Shown: positions 30,050 through 39,949 of the stretch, piece by piece
Position numbering within the stretch: the stretch's first letter is position 1
Layout of the letters: each line of letters begins with the position of its first letter
Assembly: GCA_016929525.1 (NCBI GenBank)
Contig: JAFGIP010000009.1
Span: 31,886-95,885, forward strand
DNA: 64,000 nt
Source of the DNA: Bacteroidales bacterium
GTDB taxonomy: Bacteria; Bacteroidota; Bacteroidia; Bacteroidales; UBA10428
Direction of reading: 5' to 3'
Translations under genes and position numbers: made by a program
Notes under the pieces: generated by a model
Told to the model about the DNA's origin: nothing
The model's input: only the letters and a program-made list of their open reading frames with translations
Databases searched by the model: none

Positions 30050-31020
30050 TATTCATCATTTTCAGATAACAGACCTGCATATTTTTCGATAGCCCAAATA
30101 ATTAAAATTCCTGCTAAAACAAGTAATACTGCAACAACTACTTCCCGGTTAAATGAATCAGGAAGATAACTCCTGTAACCCGCTATTACCTTTTCTCCAT
30201 TGCTTTTTGTTAAAATATTCCCGAAACCATCGTACTTATAAAGAGGCATTTTCCATGGCCAGAGTATTGCAAGCGAACCAAGTATGAAACCGGTAAGCAA
30301 TGCTATTGTCTGATCTCTGAATTTTTTATAAACCCATGACAGAATATGAGAAAACAATATTAATCCGACAACTGCACCAATACCCACTGGTATAATAATC
30401 TTAAGACTTTCAAGATCACCTTCCCGCAAACTGTTAACTGCATCGATCATTACCAGTTTGTAATTACCTAACAGGATAAGTACGAATGAACCTGACAGTC
30501 CGGGCAATATCATACTGCAAATTGCAATCACACCACATAGAATAAGATAACCGAAAGAACTATTCTCAGAAGCAGGCGATAACACCGATATTAAGATCGC
30601 TATCGCTGTTCCAACAAGAAATGTTGCGATTACAAAAACTGACCACCTTTTAATGGTTCTTCCTACAAAATATACCGATGCCAGTATCAACCCAAAAAAG
30701 AATGCCCATACGTAAACCGGGTAAAATTCAAATAAATAGTCGAGCAGAACTGCAAGAGAAAACACACTTACCAACGCACCACCAAACACGACAATCAGGA
30801 AAATAAGATTGGTATGTTTAATGAACTCTTTAAATTTTCCTGTAAACAATAATTTTATTGCCTTCAGATCGAAAGATTTAATTGAGTCTATCAGCTCTTC
30901 GAAAATATTTGTTATAAGTGCAATAGTTCCACCTGACACCCCGGGTATAACATTCGCCGCTCCCATACCAGCACCTTTGAGTACCAATGAGATATAATCC
31001 TTAAAGTTTCTTTTTTGCAT
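30049..31020 (-). CDS. DUF368 polytopic membrane protein
   Basis: KGAGMGAANVIPGVSGGTIALITNIFEELIDSI and ILPGLSGSFVLILLGNY. Confidence 0.93.
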   Translation of the reverse strand: MQKRNFKDYISLVLKGAGMGAANVIPGVSGGTIALITNIFEELIDSIKSFDLKAIKLLFTGKFKEFIKHTNLIFLIVVFGGALVSVFSLAVLLDYLFEFYPVYVWAFFFGLILASVYFVGRTIKRWSVFVIATFLVGTAIAILISVLSPASENSSFGYLILCGVIAICSMILPGLSGSFVLILLGNYKLVMIDAVNSLREGDLESLKIIIPVGIGAVVGLILFSHILSWVYKKFRDQTIALLTGFILGSLAILWPWKMPLYKYDGFGNILTKSNGEKVIAGYRSYLPDSFNREVVVAVLLVLAGILIIWAIEKYAGLLSENDE

Positions 31021-31090
31021 ATTTGAATTTTGCCGCTAAGATAATATTTCTGAATAAAGTTTAACTTCTAAATTCTGATGCACGTTTTCT

Positions 31091-31120
31091 TATTTTATAG
31101 TATTTTATAGTATTTTATCA
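31091..31120. repeat. 10-bp direct tandem repeat (tattttatag)x3, last copy imperfect
   Basis: tattttatag tattttatag tattttatca. Confidence 0.9.
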
Positions 31121-31155
31121 TTTTTATTCAAATTGTTACTTACATATCAAATAAT

Positions 31156-31830
31156 ATGATACCTACAATCGGTGATAAATTATTGCAGTTTTACATAAAT
31201 CTGAAACTGGAAGATATGATCGGAAGAGATATATCGGTGCTTAATCCGTTTGCTAATTTAAAAGTTCAGGATGTTAACATACTATTTTATAAAAAGTATT
31301 TCAATGATACTAAACCAAGAATATTACTGCTGGGTATTAATCCTGGCAGGTTTGGAGCAGGAATTACAGGTATACCATTTACCGATCCCATTCGTTTGGA
31401 AGACATACTTGACATTAAAAATAATTTCGTGAAAAAGCCGGAGTTATCTTCAGAATTCATTTATAAGATGATAGAAAAGTATGGTGGTGCTGAAGAATTT
31501 TATAAGAAATACATATTATCCGCAGTGTGCCCGCTGGGATTTGTAAAAAACGGCGTTAACATCAATTATTATGATGATAAAAAATTACAAAAAGCTGTCA
31601 CCCCTTTTATCATTGACACTTTAAAACAACAGATTCATATTTCCGCTAATGCAAATCTGTGTTTTATAATAGGAAAAGGAAAGAACCTGCAATTTCTGAC
31701 TAAACTGAATGAAGATCAGCACTTATTTAAAGAAATCAAAGTGCTTGAGCATCCTCGCTGGGTGATGCAGTATCGCAGAAAAAAGTTAGATTATTACATT
31801 GATAAATATCTAGATAACTTATCAGTGTAA
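31156..31830 (+). CDS. SMUG2/DUF4918-like uracil-DNA glycosylase family protein
   Basis: ILLLGINPGRFGAGITGIPFTDP and ...LEHPRWVMQYRRKKLDYYIDKYL. Confidence 0.82.
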   Translation: MIPTIGDKLLQFYINLKLEDMIGRDISVLNPFANLKVQDVNILFYKKYFNDTKPRILLLGINPGRFGAGITGIPFTDPIRLEDILDIKNNFVKKPELSSEFIYKMIEKYGGAEEFYKKYILSAVCPLGFVKNGVNINYYDDKKLQKAVTPFIIDTLKQQIHISANANLCFIIGKGKNLQFLTKLNEDQHLFKEIKVLEHPRWVMQYRRKKLDYYIDKYLDNLSV

Positions 31831-31870
31831 GGATTTATTTATATTGTAATGAACTTTAGTATTAAAAATA

Positions 31871-32545
31871 TCATCTTGCTATCCCGACTCCCAGGGTAAT
31901 ATATGGCACTCCGAGAGTTCTAACATATCCAACATCGTGAACACCGTCATATGGCTGGGCAATAAAGCCCATATCCGCTAAAAGAAAATAATCGGGTTTG
32001 AAATAATATTGAAATTCTGCATTATAGTTAATAACAACACCCTGCTCCCTCCCACCCTGACTGGATGAGAACGTTCTTCTGTATCCAAGATATAAACATG
32101 GTTTTAAAACCATATTCTCAGACAGCAATAATATCCCTTTTATAGAACCATTAATTTCCATCATTTTTATATCGTCAAGATTGATTACGTGTTCCCTGCC
32201 GTCCCAATATCCCAAATTTACTTCATTACCATCTGCTATGGATGATCCTTCAAAAAGGATATCCTTAATATTGAATTTGGCAATATTCAAATTCCCTCCT
32301 ATCGATAGATGTTCCTTCAAGCGATAATCGAACACGATCTTTATTAAAGGAGAAACAGCATTTTTAATGTCAACAGTTTCATCATCCGGGTAGTATGATT
32401 CGTATGATGCCTTTACATTACCAGGCAATATTGCGCCCCCGGACACTGAAATTTCATTTTTTGTACCAGAATCTTGCGCTCCGACAAATATGAATACGAA
32501 TATGCTTAAAATTAAGATCAGGGAACATTTTTGAATTTTTTTCAT
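31871..32545 (-). CDS. Outer-membrane beta-barrel-like protein
   Basis: Signal peptide; beta-rich pattern. Confidence 0.55.
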   Translation of the reverse strand: MKKIQKCSLILILSIFVFIFVGAQDSGTKNEISVSGGAILPGNVKASYESYYPDDETVDIKNAVSPLIKIVFDYRLKEHLSIGGNLNIAKFNIKDILFEGSSIADGNEVNLGYWDGREHVINLDDIKMMEINGSIKGILLLSENMVLKPCLYLGYRRTFSSSQGGREQGVVINYNAEFQYYFKPDYFLLADMGFIAQPYDGVHDVGYVRTLGVPYITLGVGIAR

Positions 32546-32645
32546 GAAAAGTATTAATAAGTTAGTTCAGTAATTAATACCCTTACTAATCTAACATCAC
32601 AAAATATCAGAGTCATAAATAAAAATCTGTCCTTATATTCCGGTT

Positions 32646-33467
32646 TTAAATCTGGAAATCAAAATAGGGTATATAATCGTATGGACTTTGCTTTTTGCCT
32701 TTTTCTTCTTTTGGCAACGAATCAAAAAAAGTATCTCCTCTAAGTCCAAGGCGAAGACATTCCAATGGTATTACTCCATTTGTGGCAATATTCCCGAGAT
32801 TTACATTGGCTCCATACAGTTTAATAAACCAAACCTGTTGTTTTCCGTTAGGTGCTTCCCATAATATGTCTGAAGGATTTATTTGCGAAGAAATAGTATT
32901 GATCAAAGCTTCGTTGGCTGAACCATCACTATTGTATATACCGATTGTACCACTCTCCCGTGCTTCGGCAATAACTTTGAGTGATCCGGCTTCAAGTTCG
33001 GTTTTCATCATGCTTACCCATTCATTGGCCGGTATGAAAACACCACGTTGTTTCGAACCGACTTCTGAAATAACAGTAACATCCTTCGATAACTTTCTGA
33101 TATATTCCAGCTTTTCATTGTGAGGCATGCTCATAGAGCCATCAGAAACTTCGGCAAGATCGAGTCCACAATCGGAAATAAATCGTTTGTAGTCATCGAA
33201 CATATTTCGAATAACAAAAACCTCGAAAAGTGTACCCCCAAAATACGGACGGATATTAGCCTCGCGATAAAGTTTAAGTTTTTCTTTTAACTTGTTTGTA
33301 ATAACAGAGGTTCCAAATCCAAATTTTACGTAATCGGTATATTCTCCGCTTGACTCAATAAAGCTTTCAACTTCTTTTAAACTCAAACCTTTGTCCATCA
33401 TCATAGTGAGTCCTTCGTTCCTTGGTTTCCCGGAGCGTTCGGGTATATATGGTAATTGAAAGTTCAT
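32646..33467 (-). CDS. comA: Phosphosulfolactate synthase (ComA-like)
   Basis: KPRNEGLTMMMDKGLSLKEVESFIESSGEYTDYVKFGFGTS...LAEVSDGSMSMPHNEKLEYIRKL. Confidence 0.88.
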   Translation of the reverse strand: MNFQLPYIPERSGKPRNEGLTMMMDKGLSLKEVESFIESSGEYTDYVKFGFGTSVITNKLKEKLKLYREANIRPYFGGTLFEVFVIRNMFDDYKRFISDCGLDLAEVSDGSMSMPHNEKLEYIRKLSKDVTVISEVGSKQRGVFIPANEWVSMMKTELEAGSLKVIAEARESGTIGIYNSDGSANEALINTISSQINPSDILWEAPNGKQQVWFIKLYGANVNLGNIATNGVIPLECLRLGLRGDTFFDSLPKEEKGKKQSPYDYIPYFDFQI

Positions 33468-33473
33468 TGGATG

Positions 33474-34889
33474 TTAACTTTGGTTTTTATATTTTTTTAT
33501 CAATTGGGATATTATTTTATTATCCGTCGTTTTAGGGTATCGTGAAAGTAACTCGCTGTGTTCATTGTAATTTATCGACAGTCCTTTTTCAAAATATTCA
33601 TACGCAAGCTGATCCTGTTTATTATATAAATAATAAACAGCCAGGTTGTAATTAATGGTAGATATATCTTTATTATATTGATATGCTTTGTTCAGTATAT
33701 TAATAGCCTCGGTCAGGTTATCCTCCATAAAAAGTATATCTGCATGCGACAGCCATGCTTCATAATCGTTTGGATCCAGTTCTACAGCCCGGTTATAAGA
33801 CTCTGCTGATTTTTCCAGAATATTTAGTTTTCTGTAAGCTTCACCGAGCATGAACCAATACTCAGGATTTTCCGGATCAATACCTTTTGCATGAATAAAA
33901 TACTTTAAGCTTAATGCATACTCGTCCATGTGAAAGAATCCCATGCCCATTCCAAACCAGGCATCTCCAAATGCACTATCCAGTTCTATTGATTTCCGGT
34001 AATAATGTATAGCGAGTTTATAATTCAGCAGTTTCTCGTAGCATTCACCTATGTAAGTATATACCTGAGCATTATCAGGTTCAATAAAAATAATTTCTTC
34101 GTATGTTTTAATTGCTTCTTCATAGTTTTCCTGCAAAACATGGGTATTGGCTTTACTAAAATAAGCCGAAACATAATCAGGGCTGATGGCTATAGCAAAA
34201 TCATATGCTTCAATTGCATCTTCATACTGTTCCAGACTGGAATAAACCATACCAAGGTTGAACCAGATATTTTCCGAATAAGGTTCGAGATCGATATACT
34301 TCTTGTAATAAACGACGCTTTTTTGAAGATCATCAATCCGTTCGTATACCATAGCCAGTTCATGCAGAGCCATAGTATTTTTCGGGTTGATTTCAATAAG
34401 AAGCTTTAAAAATTTAATGGCAAGTTTATATCTTCTTGTATTGATATATGAGTATGCGATTGAATATATAATATCTTCTTTACCTTCGTATGCATATTGT
34501 ATTGCTTTATTGAAAGCATAAGAAGCCTCTTCTTTTCTGCCAAGCACATTAAGTGCGATCCCTTTTAGTAAAAAGAATTCACTGTTATTTGACTCAACAC
34601 CTTCAATCTTACGCAGGAAATGCAGACCTTTTGAAGGTTTACCATTGTTAATATATATCTGAGCTAAACGAAGTTTAAGTGCTGTAGAATAAGGATGTTG
34701 TTTTAAGCCTTTCTCAATGGCTGTTTTAGCACTGTGAAAACTATGTTGATCGATGTAGAAATCAACTATGTTCTCAAATTCATACAAATCAAAGAAATAT
34801 GCTGAATTCTTTTTCAGCATTTCTTCAAACCTGTTTATAGATTCGTATATGCTTTCTTCCTCAAAAAATTGTTCCTGATTCTCATTCAT
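33474..34889 (-). CDS. Tetratricopeptide-repeat protein
   Basis: Many TPR units, e.g. SENIWFNLGMVYSSLEQYEDAIEAYDFAIAISPDY. Confidence 0.93.
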   Translation of the reverse strand: MNENQEQFFEEESIYESINRFEEMLKKNSAYFFDLYEFENIVDFYIDQHSFHSAKTAIEKGLKQHPYSTALKLRLAQIYINNGKPSKGLHFLRKIEGVESNNSEFFLLKGIALNVLGRKEEASYAFNKAIQYAYEGKEDIIYSIAYSYINTRRYKLAIKFLKLLIEINPKNTMALHELAMVYERIDDLQKSVVYYKKYIDLEPYSENIWFNLGMVYSSLEQYEDAIEAYDFAIAISPDYVSAYFSKANTHVLQENYEEAIKTYEEIIFIEPDNAQVYTYIGECYEKLLNYKLAIHYYRKSIELDSAFGDAWFGMGMGFFHMDEYALSLKYFIHAKGIDPENPEYWFMLGEAYRKLNILEKSAESYNRAVELDPNDYEAWLSHADILFMEDNLTEAINILNKAYQYNKDISTINYNLAVYYLYNKQDQLAYEYFEKGLSINYNEHSELLSRYPKTTDNKIISQLIKKYKNQS

Positions 34890-35017
34890 CTCAACTCTGA
34901 TAGTTATATCTAAATTAACAATAAATCTATTTCTCCCCCCCTTCAGATATCAACAGTTTTTCACCAATTATTGCCAAATAACAGTCATTATCAATGTGAT
35001 AGTACGGTTGATAACTA

Positions 35018-37492
35018 CTATTCCATTTTAACATTCCCTGTTATTCTATTAATGTGAATTTCAATTTCCCTTATTAGACTTGCTACTATATTATTTAGTT
35101 CTTTAAGACTTTCAGTATTGTTTTTGTTTCTGAGTTTACCCTGCAGCTCCTTCAGCTCTTTCATATATGCAGATACTTTGCGAATATGCTTGTTATAGCT
35201 ACCATAGCTTGCTGCTAATATTAATTCGCATTTAGATTTAAAATAAAGATCATTGATCTTAATAATGTCTTTGGCAGCTTCAGTTCCAAATTCCGAAACC
35301 AGAGCTCTGTATAGCGACAGGTCAGGATTATAATTATTCGGGTTCCAAAAAAAGTCAGAGGCAGTCTGCAACCTCACCCTGTCAAAAATATTTGATATGT
35401 TATATGCAATAATAGTTTTTTCAACATTTTTAAACACTTCAGGCAATACTTCATTATAATATGCATCAAACAAACAACCGGTTAAAAGCTTATATGGAGA
35501 TACCGAGTCATTTGCAAAGTATGACATTTCCCGGTCGCATGGATATAATGTGAGATCGATAAAAGCCGGTATCTGTCCATAGTAGTTTTTAAAACTTAAA
35601 AGATCACTTTCATCCAGTTGCCATGTCTGTAATCCATAGCCACTCCATAACAGGCATACATTCGATAAGTCTGCCTCCGAAGACCTGCAACCATAAGCCG
35701 ACACTTTGTTAATTTCCTGATTAGACGAATGAAATGGCAGAATCTCTGTTTCTATGTTTAGGTACATAGAGGTATTTACTATTCTTTTATAGTCAGGCTC
35801 ATTATAAGCCGAAAACTGAATATCGGAATAATATTGTTCCAAAGATTTTTCAATAGATATGCCACCAATAAATGAAGGATCCATCAGATAAGCAACACCA
35901 TCAATAAACTGACTGTAACGTATCAGCTTTGGTTTTGTTAATGCCATGTCAGTTTCTAGCCTGTCATTTTCTTCATAACTAAAATATAACCACTTTGAAA
36001 AAGCCCATGATCTTCTATCCCTTATAAATTGAAGTGTAGCATCGGAATCAGCAGGAAGATAGGCTTCGCTAAATCTCGTTTGATTTGTTGAATTCAGGAA
36101 GTTTAATGAGTAATCATCTAATTCTGTCAATAGTAAGGCCCGGTCTTCTTCTTCAGGATAATCGATGACATTAGCAGTATGAAACAATAAGCGTTTGTTA
36201 TCAAAAAGCTGTGTTGCTGCCTGAACCGCATAAAAATTAGCCAAAGGTGTTGTCCCGCGTAAAAAAACAGTTCCCGGTATATTATCAAGCGAATGAATAA
36301 AGAAACCCTGATCATGATCTTTAATGCTGTCTACCGGTAATTTCTCACTATACTTCTTAAAAAGACTTGTTCTGCCAACTGAAATGACAAAAATTTCTTT
36401 TTCCGGACCATCAATAATATTATTACTTATTAAGGCAGGTATTTCCGTGCTATCTAATCCTGCCAGTTCAATCAGATGCTTTCTCAAACGGGTTTCGAGT
36501 CTTTTAGCTGCCAGCAAAGTAATACGGTCAGAATTATCGGGAATCAGGATCATTGGAAATTTTTCTTTGTAGAAAGGTCTGTAATAAATATCGGATTCCA
36601 GCACCTCAACCGTCCTGGGTTGAGGTATAATAAGCTCGCTACGCGCAAAGGTAGTATCAAAATAAGGAGACAATCTTTCAAGGCAGGTAAAATTCAAGCT
36701 GTTATATTCATAATGGATATCATCGACCCACATGGTCCCGGTTCCTTTTAATCCAATAAATATCCTGACAAACTTAGTGTCGTCGGGCAAATCGCCATCG
36801 GGAAATGGAAAGATGTGCGACCTGCCCAGTATATGTATCCACCCTGTAGAATCAATCTCGGTATAATTAGAAAATGATGTTCCTTTAAATGACGTGTTTA
36901 CCTTAGTCTGGTAATGCTGAGAATACTGATCCCCACTTATTTCACGTTTTTCCCTGTCATAATAAACCAGCCTGATGTCGATTGCATCGTAAATCTTTGT
37001 ACCAAGCCTTGATTTAGGGTTTTTTATATTTTTCAGATTTACATATAAAGAAAAATGATAATTTCCCGGTATTACTTTGATATAATCAGAAAGAACACCT
37101 TCTCCTTCTTTATCTGTTTCATTAGCCTTATCACGATGTATTTTAATGCTGTGTGTACCAGAATGTACCTCATTTTTCTTTGAAGTATTTACAGCTGAAT
37201 CGGATTTAATCCATACCACATTTTTCCCGATAACATCCCAACCTACTAAAATGAGTGACTGGGTTAGAGAATCGAGTTGTTTTATTTTACCTTCCTCAAA
37301 GGATGGATTATATACCAAATTGCCAAGAATATGTTTCTGATATCGGGCTTTATAACTTACAGAAAGCGGATCGGAACTGGTCCATCTTTCATATACCTGT
37401 TCCTTATCGGTTGGTGTACAACCCAGACAAAGTATCATAATTATAATTATGATTATCAGACCTATGCCGGTAACTGAGCGTATAAACCTCAT
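35018..37492 (-). CDS. Lipoprotein with N-terminal CBM-like region and divergent GH20b/GH84-like architecture
   Basis: Lipobox-like LCLGCT; FVRIFIGLKGTGTMWVDDIHYEY; LIIPQPRTVEVLE...GTTPLANFYAVQAATQLF (GH20b/GH84 N-domain-like); DFFWNPNNYNPDLSLYRAL resembles the GH84 C-terminal region. Confidence 0.5.
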   Translation of the reverse strand: MRFIRSVTGIGLIIIIIIMILCLGCTPTDKEQVYERWTSSDPLSVSYKARYQKHILGNLVYNPSFEEGKIKQLDSLTQSLILVGWDVIGKNVVWIKSDSAVNTSKKNEVHSGTHSIKIHRDKANETDKEGEGVLSDYIKVIPGNYHFSLYVNLKNIKNPKSRLGTKIYDAIDIRLVYYDREKREISGDQYSQHYQTKVNTSFKGTSFSNYTEIDSTGWIHILGRSHIFPFPDGDLPDDTKFVRIFIGLKGTGTMWVDDIHYEYNSLNFTCLERLSPYFDTTFARSELIIPQPRTVEVLESDIYYRPFYKEKFPMILIPDNSDRITLLAAKRLETRLRKHLIELAGLDSTEIPALISNNIIDGPEKEIFVISVGRTSLFKKYSEKLPVDSIKDHDQGFFIHSLDNIPGTVFLRGTTPLANFYAVQAATQLFDNKRLLFHTANVIDYPEEEDRALLLTELDDYSLNFLNSTNQTRFSEAYLPADSDATLQFIRDRRSWAFSKWLYFSYEENDRLETDMALTKPKLIRYSQFIDGVAYLMDPSFIGGISIEKSLEQYYSDIQFSAYNEPDYKRIVNTSMYLNIETEILPFHSSNQEINKVSAYGCRSSEADLSNVCLLWSGYGLQTWQLDESDLLSFKNYYGQIPAFIDLTLYPCDREMSYFANDSVSPYKLLTGCLFDAYYNEVLPEVFKNVEKTIIAYNISNIFDRVRLQTASDFFWNPNNYNPDLSLYRALVSEFGTEAAKDIIKINDLYFKSKCELILAASYGSYNKHIRKVSAYMKELKELQGKLRNKNNTESLKELNNIVASLIREIEIHINRITGNVKME

Positions 37493-37558
37493 ATAGCTAA
37501 TTTTTAAAAGGCATCTGAAATTACAAACTTTATGCCCGATTTTTCAGATATTTTTTCT

Positions 37559-38431
37559 TTAATATATTTCTTTTTTAGCAGCTAACAATGTATTTTTTAA
37601 TAGCGAAACCCTTGTCATTGGCCCAACACCTCCGGGAACCGGAGTAATAAAACTACATTTTTCGGCAACTTCGCTAAACATAACATCGCCCTTGAGTTTC
37701 CATCCCGATTTGGTTTCTTTTGACGGTATTCGTGTTGTACCAACGTCAATAACAACCGCACCCTCTTTAACCATATGGCCTTTAACAAATTCTGGCGAAC
37801 CCAGTGCAGCAACCAGGATATCTGCTTCAGCACATATCTTTTCCAGGTTTTTTGTCCTGCTGTGTGCAACGGTTACCGTAGCGTCAACTCCCTTTTGTGA
37901 AAGTAATATGCTCACAGGTCTTCCGACAATCTGGCTGCGTCCCACGACAACACAATTCCTCCCTGAAATTTCAATATTATATCTTCTTATCAGTTCCATT
38001 ATTCCATATGGTGTTGCAGAAACATACGCAGGTAATCCGATAACCGTGCGCCCGACATTTACAGGATGAAATCCATCAACATCTTTCTTTGGATCAATCG
38101 CCTCAATTACTTTTTGCTCAGAGATATGTTTGGGAAGCGGCAACTGAACTATAAAACCATCCAGCTCATTGTCATTATTCAGCTCAGTAATTTTCGAAAG
38201 TAATTCCTCTTCCGTAACATCATCTTCATACCTGATTAAAGAAGATCTGAAACCAACTGCTTCACAGTCTTTTATTTTATATGCAACATACGTTTCACTG
38301 CCTCCGTCGTGACCAACCAGTACTGCCGCCAAATGAGGAGGTCTTTTACCACTGGCCACGATTTTATCAACTTCGAGAGCAATCTCTTTTTTTATTTCTT
38401 CTGCTACTTTCTTACCATCAATTAGCTGCAT
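37559..38431 (-). CDS. folD: Bifunctional methylenetetrahydrofolate dehydrogenase/cyclohydrolase
   Basis: [65 protein letters not shown]. Confidence 0.97.
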   Translation of the reverse strand: MQLIDGKKVAEEIKKEIALEVDKIVASGKRPPHLAAVLVGHDGGSETYVAYKIKDCEAVGFRSSLIRYEDDVTEEELLSKITELNNDNELDGFIVQLPLPKHISEQKVIEAIDPKKDVDGFHPVNVGRTVIGLPAYVSATPYGIMELIRRYNIEISGRNCVVVGRSQIVGRPVSILLSQKGVDATVTVAHSRTKNLEKICAEADILVAALGSPEFVKGHMVKEGAVVIDVGTTRIPSKETKSGWKLKGDVMFSEVAEKCSFITPVPGGVGPMTRVSLLKNTLLAAKKEIY

Positions 38432-38560
38432 ATTTTCTGTTCTTTATGGAAATAATCAGGAATGTTAAATTATAAATATTTTTTCTCAAAGCTTATAATA
38501 TTATATGTCATAATGGAATAATACCTTATACTTTATCTAATCATTTTAAAATAATTCACA

Positions 38561-39898
38561 CTACTTTTTCACTCCCTGCATTGCATTCATCATCCGACCC
38601 ATATTTTTACCTCCGCTTTGCATCATTTTCATCATTTTTCTTGTTTCATCAAATTGTTTTAGCAATCTGTTTATATCCTGAACTGTGTTTCCACTTCCGG
38701 AGGCAATTCTTTTTTTCCGGCTTCCATTAAGAACAACGGGGTTTTCTCGTTCTTCAGGAGTCATAGATTGTATTATTGCCTCAATACCTTTAAAAGCATC
38801 ATCGTCAATATCAAGGTTTTTCATTGCCTTACCAACACCTGGGATCATTGACGCCAGATCTTTGATATTACCCATCTTTTTTATTTGCTGGATCTGCTTA
38901 ATAAAATCGTTAAAGTTAAACTGATTCTTGGCGATCTTCTTCTGGAGTTTTCTGGTTTCATCGACATCGAATTGTTCCTGTGCTTTTTCTACCAGTGACA
39001 CAATATCTCCCATTCCCAAAATACGGTCTGCCATACGTTCAGGATGAAACAACTCAATAGCTTCCATCTTCTCACCGGCACTAACAAATTTAATAGGCTT
39101 CTCAACTACCGATCGGATTGAAAGGGCTGCACCGCCTCGTGTATCACCATCGAGTTTGGTTAGCACAACCCCGTCGAAGTTGAGTCTGCTGTTGAATTCT
39201 TTCGCTGTGTTTACGGCATCCTGCCCTGTCATAGAATCTACAACAAAGAGAGTTTCAGTCGGACTTATATTTTTCTTTATCGATTCAATCTCTGCCATCA
39301 TCTGTTCATCAATAGCCAGGCGTCCTGCCGTATCCACAATAACCAGATCGAATCCCTTACTTTTTGCTTCCCTGATTCCTTCCCTTGCAATTTTCACCGG
39401 ATCCCGGTTCCCTTCCTCGGTATAGACAGTAACACCAATCTGTTCACCCAACACCTTCAGCTGATCAATTGCCGCTGGTCTGTACACGTCACCCGCGATT
39501 AGTATCGGATTTTTACCACGTTTCGATTTTAAATGCTGCGCAAGTTTTCCTGAAAACGTTGTTTTACCGGAACCTTGAAGTCCGGCGATAAGAATAACCG
39601 CAGGATTTCCCTTTATATCAATATCAACATTGCTTCCTCCCATCAGTGCAGCCAGCTCATCGTGGACTATCTTCACCATCATCTGAGCCGGTTTTACCGA
39701 AGTAAGAATTTTCTGCCCCAATGCTTTCTCTTTAATTGTATCGGTAAAAGTCTTAGCAATTTTAAAATTAACGTCGGCATCAAGTAAAGCACGGCGTACT
39801 TCCTTCAGGGTCTCAGATACGTTAATTTCTGTAATAACACCTTGACCTTTTAATATTTTAAACGATCTCTCAAGTTTTTCTGTTAGATTATCAAACAT
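38561..39898 (-). CDS. ffh: Signal recognition particle protein
   Basis: GLQGSGKTTFSGKLA, VDTAGRLAIDEQMMAE, TKLDGDTRGGAALS, Met-rich C-terminal M domain. Confidence 0.98.
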   Translation of the reverse strand: MFDNLTEKLERSFKILKGQGVITEINVSETLKEVRRALLDADVNFKIAKTFTDTIKEKALGQKILTSVKPAQMMVKIVHDELAALMGGSNVDIDIKGNPAVILIAGLQGSGKTTFSGKLAQHLKSKRGKNPILIAGDVYRPAAIDQLKVLGEQIGVTVYTEEGNRDPVKIAREGIREAKSKGFDLVIVDTAGRLAIDEQMMAEIESIKKNISPTETLFVVDSMTGQDAVNTAKEFNSRLNFDGVVLTKLDGDTRGGAALSIRSVVEKPIKFVSAGEKMEAIELFHPERMADRILGMGDIVSLVEKAQEQFDVDETRKLQKKIAKNQFNFNDFIKQIQQIKKMGNIKDLASMIPGVGKAMKNLDIDDDAFKGIEAIIQSMTPEERENPVVLNGSRKKRIASGSGNTVQDINRLLKQFDETRKMMKMMQSGGKNMGRMMNAMQGVKK

Positions 39899-39949
39899 CT
39901 CTAATATTCGTTTTTATCAGCTGGCAAAAATAAAGATTATATGTTAAAA

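Noticed and set aside
37430-37475. attataattatgattat microsatellite as a phase-variable tract
   Set aside because: Short, imperfect and encodes the hydrophobic signal sequence (IIIIIIM) of the lipoprotein; weak evidence
37692-38069. 125-aa plus-strand ORF opposite folD
   Set aside because: Antisense shadow of folD
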